A stretch of 64,000 nt of DNA from CAISCU01 sp051861545. Lineage in GTDB: Bacteria > Bacteroidota > Bacteroidia > UKL13-3. The position numbers and the translations under genes were made by a program. This document shows positions 61,923 through 64,000 of this stretch, piece after piece (within the stretch, counting starts at the first letter, position 1; the number at the start of each line of letters is the position of its first letter). The notes under the pieces were generated by a model. The model saw only the letters and a program-made list of their open reading frames with translations, made no database searches and was not told the DNA's origin. The stretch is from positions 22,888-86,887 of the forward strand of contig JBIMKP010000017.1 in assembly GCA_051861545.1 (NCBI GenBank), read 5' to 3'.

Positions 61923-63530
61923 ATGAACACGAACAAGCAAATGAGAAATTTAGTTTATTTTCTTTCCTTATTTTTACTTTCAATTTCTGCTTTAGCACAA
62001 AAGAAAGCACCAGAAAACTGGCATAACTTAGACCCAACTACAGATAAAATTTGGGGAGTAAGTACCGAAAAGGCTTATAAAGAAATTCTTCCAGGAAAAG
62101 GTTCACGCCCTGTAATTGTTGCAGTTATTGATGGTGGAACCGATTTTAAACATGAAGATTTGATTCTTAATATTTGGAGAAATCAAAATGAAGTTGAGGA
62201 CAGTAAATTCGATGAAGACAGAAATGGCTATACAGATGATATTTATGGCTGGAATTTTATTGGTGGACCAGAAGAAAATGTTGATTATGATACTTATGAA
62301 TTCACTCGTACTTATAAAAAGTACAAAGCCATTTTTGAGGGAGATGGTAGCAATAACCAAGTAAAATCGCCTGAATTAAAGAAACTTTATGATGAGGCAG
62401 AACTTCAATACTTAAACAAAAGTAAAAATATCAAAAGAAGCAAAATAGGTTATGATACGCTTTTGGTGACAATGGAAATAATTAGAAAAAGAGCTGGCTC
62501 ATTAGATCCTTCTGCAGAAGCTTTAAAACCATTAAAAGCCAATGGAAGATTAGAAAAAATTAGTTTGATGTTGTTAAAACAAATTGCTAAAACTGGTGGT
62601 AGAAACAATTCTCCTATTCAAAAACAACTAAATGAAGGTTCAGATTACTTTAAAAAGATGGTTGATTACCATTTGAATTTGGATTTTGAACCTAGAGCAA
62701 AAGTGGGTGATGATTATGAAAATGTAAAAGAAAGTCGTTATGGTAATAATAAAATTTCTGGACCAAAAGCTGAACACGGAACACACGTATCTGGAATTAT
62801 TGCAGCCAATAGAAACAATGGCTTAGGAGTGAAAGGTATTTGTGAAAATGCAAAAATAATGACTCTTAGAGCGGTTCCTGATGGTGATGAAAGAGATAAG
62901 GACATTGCAAATTCTATTCGTTATGCAGTTGATAATGGCGCTAAAGTTATCAATATGAGTTTTGGTAAATCATTATCACCAGATAAAAAAGCAGTTGATG
63001 ATGCTGTAAAATATGCATTATCAAAAGACGTTTTATTAATTCATGCGGCAGGTAATGATTCAAAAAATTTAGAAACCGAGAAAAATTATCCATCAGCAAA
63101 ATTTGAAGGCTTAGATTTTACAGCTCCAAATTGGATTGAGGTTGGAGCTTCATCATGGGAAGGTGGTAAAAAATTAACTGCGGAATTCTCTAATTATGGC
63201 AAAAATTCTGTTGATGTATTTGCGCCTGGCGTAGACATTAATTCTACAATGCCTGAAAATAAATACGAAGCGATGAGCGGAACCAGCATGGCAGCACCTG
63301 TTGTAGCAGGCGTTGCAGCTTTGGTTAGATCTTATTATCCGATGCTTACTGCGGTTCAGGTGAAAAAAATTCTTGAAAAATCGGCTATTCCTTATACCAA
63401 AAAAGTTAAAATTCCTGGAAGTAAAAAGAAAACTAAATTGAAAGAACTTTGCAGAACAGGAGCGATAGTAAATGCTTATGAGGCACTAAAACTTGCAGAA
63501 TTGGTTGCAAGTGGAAAGGTAACTTTGTAA
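61923..63530 (+). CDS. Subtilisin-like secreted serine protease (S8)
   Basis: The 535-residue protein has a signal peptide (ends near LAQ, residue 26; an ATG at 61941 is an alternative start). The S8 triad is D70 (IVAVIDGGTDFKHEDL), H285 (EHGTHVSGIIAANRNN) and S455 (MSGTSMAAPVVAGVAAL). The D-H interval of about 215 residues is far longer than usual (~40-50); the extra ~160 residues (about 110-270) are charged and helical. There is no propeptide domain and no T9SS sorting domain at the end, so it is probably periplasmic or secreted. The next gene starts in its stop codon. Confidence 0.92.
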   Translation: MNTNKQMRNLVYFLSLFLLSISALAQKKAPENWHNLDPTTDKIWGVSTEKAYKEILPGKGSRPVIVAVIDGGTDFKHEDLILNIWRNQNEVEDSKFDEDRNGYTDDIYGWNFIGGPEENVDYDTYEFTRTYKKYKAIFEGDGSNNQVKSPELKKLYDEAELQYLNKSKNIKRSKIGYDTLLVTMEIIRKRAGSLDPSAEALKPLKANGRLEKISLMLLKQIAKTGGRNNSPIQKQLNEGSDYFKKMVDYHLNLDFEPRAKVGDDYENVKESRYGNNKISGPKAEHGTHVSGIIAANRNNGLGVKGICENAKIMTLRAVPDGDERDKDIANSIRYAVDNGAKVINMSFGKSLSPDKKAVDDAVKYALSKDVLLIHAAGNDSKNLETEKNYPSAKFEGLDFTAPNWIEVGASSWEGGKKLTAEFSNYGKNSVDVFAPGVDINSTMPENKYEAMSGTSMAAPVVAGVAALVRSYYPMLTAVQVKKILEKSAIPYTKKVKIPGSKKKTKLKELCRTGAIVNAYEALKLAELVASGKVTL

Positions 63531-63736
63531 TGATTAATTATCTTAAAGTTGTTGCACTAACAGGCCTTAGTTTTTTTGCTGTTTTAATGGCCCTTTCTTA
63601 TTTCATGAGCAAAGAAGAAATAAATATAGAATTACTACAAGAAAGTGGCATAAAAAGTATCGCATTTGCTTTCATATTTGGTAGTTTCAGGTACTTTAGA
63701 ACAAAGAAACAAAATGAGTTAAACAACAAAAATTAG
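63530..63736 (+). CDS. Small two-TM protein coupled to the protease
   Basis: The 68-residue protein has one clear membrane helix (VVALTGLSFFAVLMALSYFM) and a second, weaker one (SIAFAFIFGSFRYF), with a polar C-terminus. The ATG overlaps the protease TAA by one base (TAATG), so they are co-translated. I do not recognise a family. A hairpin terminator follows at 63770. It might be a membrane anchor or regulator of the protease, which is inference from context. Confidence 0.75.
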   Translation: MINYLKVVALTGLSFFAVLMALSYFMSKEEINIELLQESGIKSIAFAFIFGSFRYFRTKKQNELNNKN

Positions 63737-63769
63737 AGTTAAACTTAAATCATTTTTATACTTTAATTG

Positions 63770-63808
63770 AATAGCCATTTCGTAAAATGAAATGGCTATT
63801 TAAATTTA
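63770..63808. terminator. Terminator of the protease operon
   Basis: AATAGCCATTTC (63770-63781) pairs perfectly with GAAATGGCTATT (63789-63800), followed by TTAAATTT. The remaining ~190 bases to the window end show no gene or structure I can support. Confidence 0.8.
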
Positions 63809-64000
63809 AGGAATATCCGTTTCTTTAACTATAAACGTGGTCCATATTATTCATTAAATATAATTTAGAATATTGATGTTTAAGTATGCCCATTTCTAAT
63901 TAATTTCATTATTACTTTTAAAGGGGTCACAATTAAAAATTGGGGAGTAATTGAAAAAACATAATTTTGGAATAAAAAATTATCGAAACGATTAACCTTC

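Overview
The window is about 64 kb of AT-rich DNA from a member of the Bacteroidota. The evidence is consistent across the window. Secreted proteins end in type IX secretion (T9SS) type A sorting domains. There is a gldA-gldF-gldG gliding/transport cluster, a TonB-dependent receptor with a carboxypeptidase-like N-terminal domain, a Bacteroidota-type TonB, LytS/LytTR signalling, and TAnnTTTG-type -7 promoter boxes. No 16S gene or other decisive marker is present, so I do not name a family.

Layout. 1-1407 is the start of a secreted repeat protein that runs off the left edge. 1823-8887 holds a small conserved gene, a flavodoxin-fold quinone reductase, a translationally coupled TonB receptor/LytS kinase/LytTR regulator operon, and an mrp-nfu iron-sulfur pair. 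9080-22798 is a block of three secreted T9SS cargo genes: a 2605-residue four-module beta-helix protein, a 1329-residue protein with two polysaccharide-deacetylase-like halves, and a smaller beta-helix protein. tRNA-Pro and tRNA-Ser follow. 23368-32606 holds a double AAA+ (CbbX-like) ATPase, a two-gene type III polyketide synthase/UbiA prenyltransferase pair, and a response regulator/TPR-kinase/TPR-protein operon. 32687-37684 is core metabolism: psd, glutamate dehydrogenase, cdsA, a CPBP protease and a tRNA-dihydrouridine synthase.

37685-43412 is the accessory region. It has two intact AAA/DUF4143 ATPases on opposite strands, C-terminal remnants of two further copies, a family of inverted repeats at constant spacing from each copy's stop codon, a 32-bp iteron array with compensatory changes, a roughly 200-bp structured intergenic repeat, and a SOUL/membrane-protein pair.

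43413-52835 holds an alpha/beta hydrolase, TonB, a HiPIP lipoprotein, a CNNM/CorC-type membrane protein and the gldAFG-DUF4340 operon. 53047-63736 holds malate dehydrogenase, a lone CoA-transferase B subunit, two secreted proteins, an orphan KilA-N gene, an AlkB-type hydroxylase overlapping a DUF308 gene, a WG-repeat protein, a sodium:solute symporter with a coupled 39-residue membrane peptide, and a subtilisin-like protease with a coupled two-TM protein.

How the parts fit. TonB (45109) would energise receptors such as the one at 5081. GldAFG supports gliding/T9SS, whose cargo includes the sorting-domain proteins here. CdsA and Psd are two steps of phosphatidylethanolamine synthesis. Most remaining genes are ordinary single functions. 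The strongest candidate for something undescribed is the DUF4143 ATPase array with its inverted-repeat and iteron control regions.
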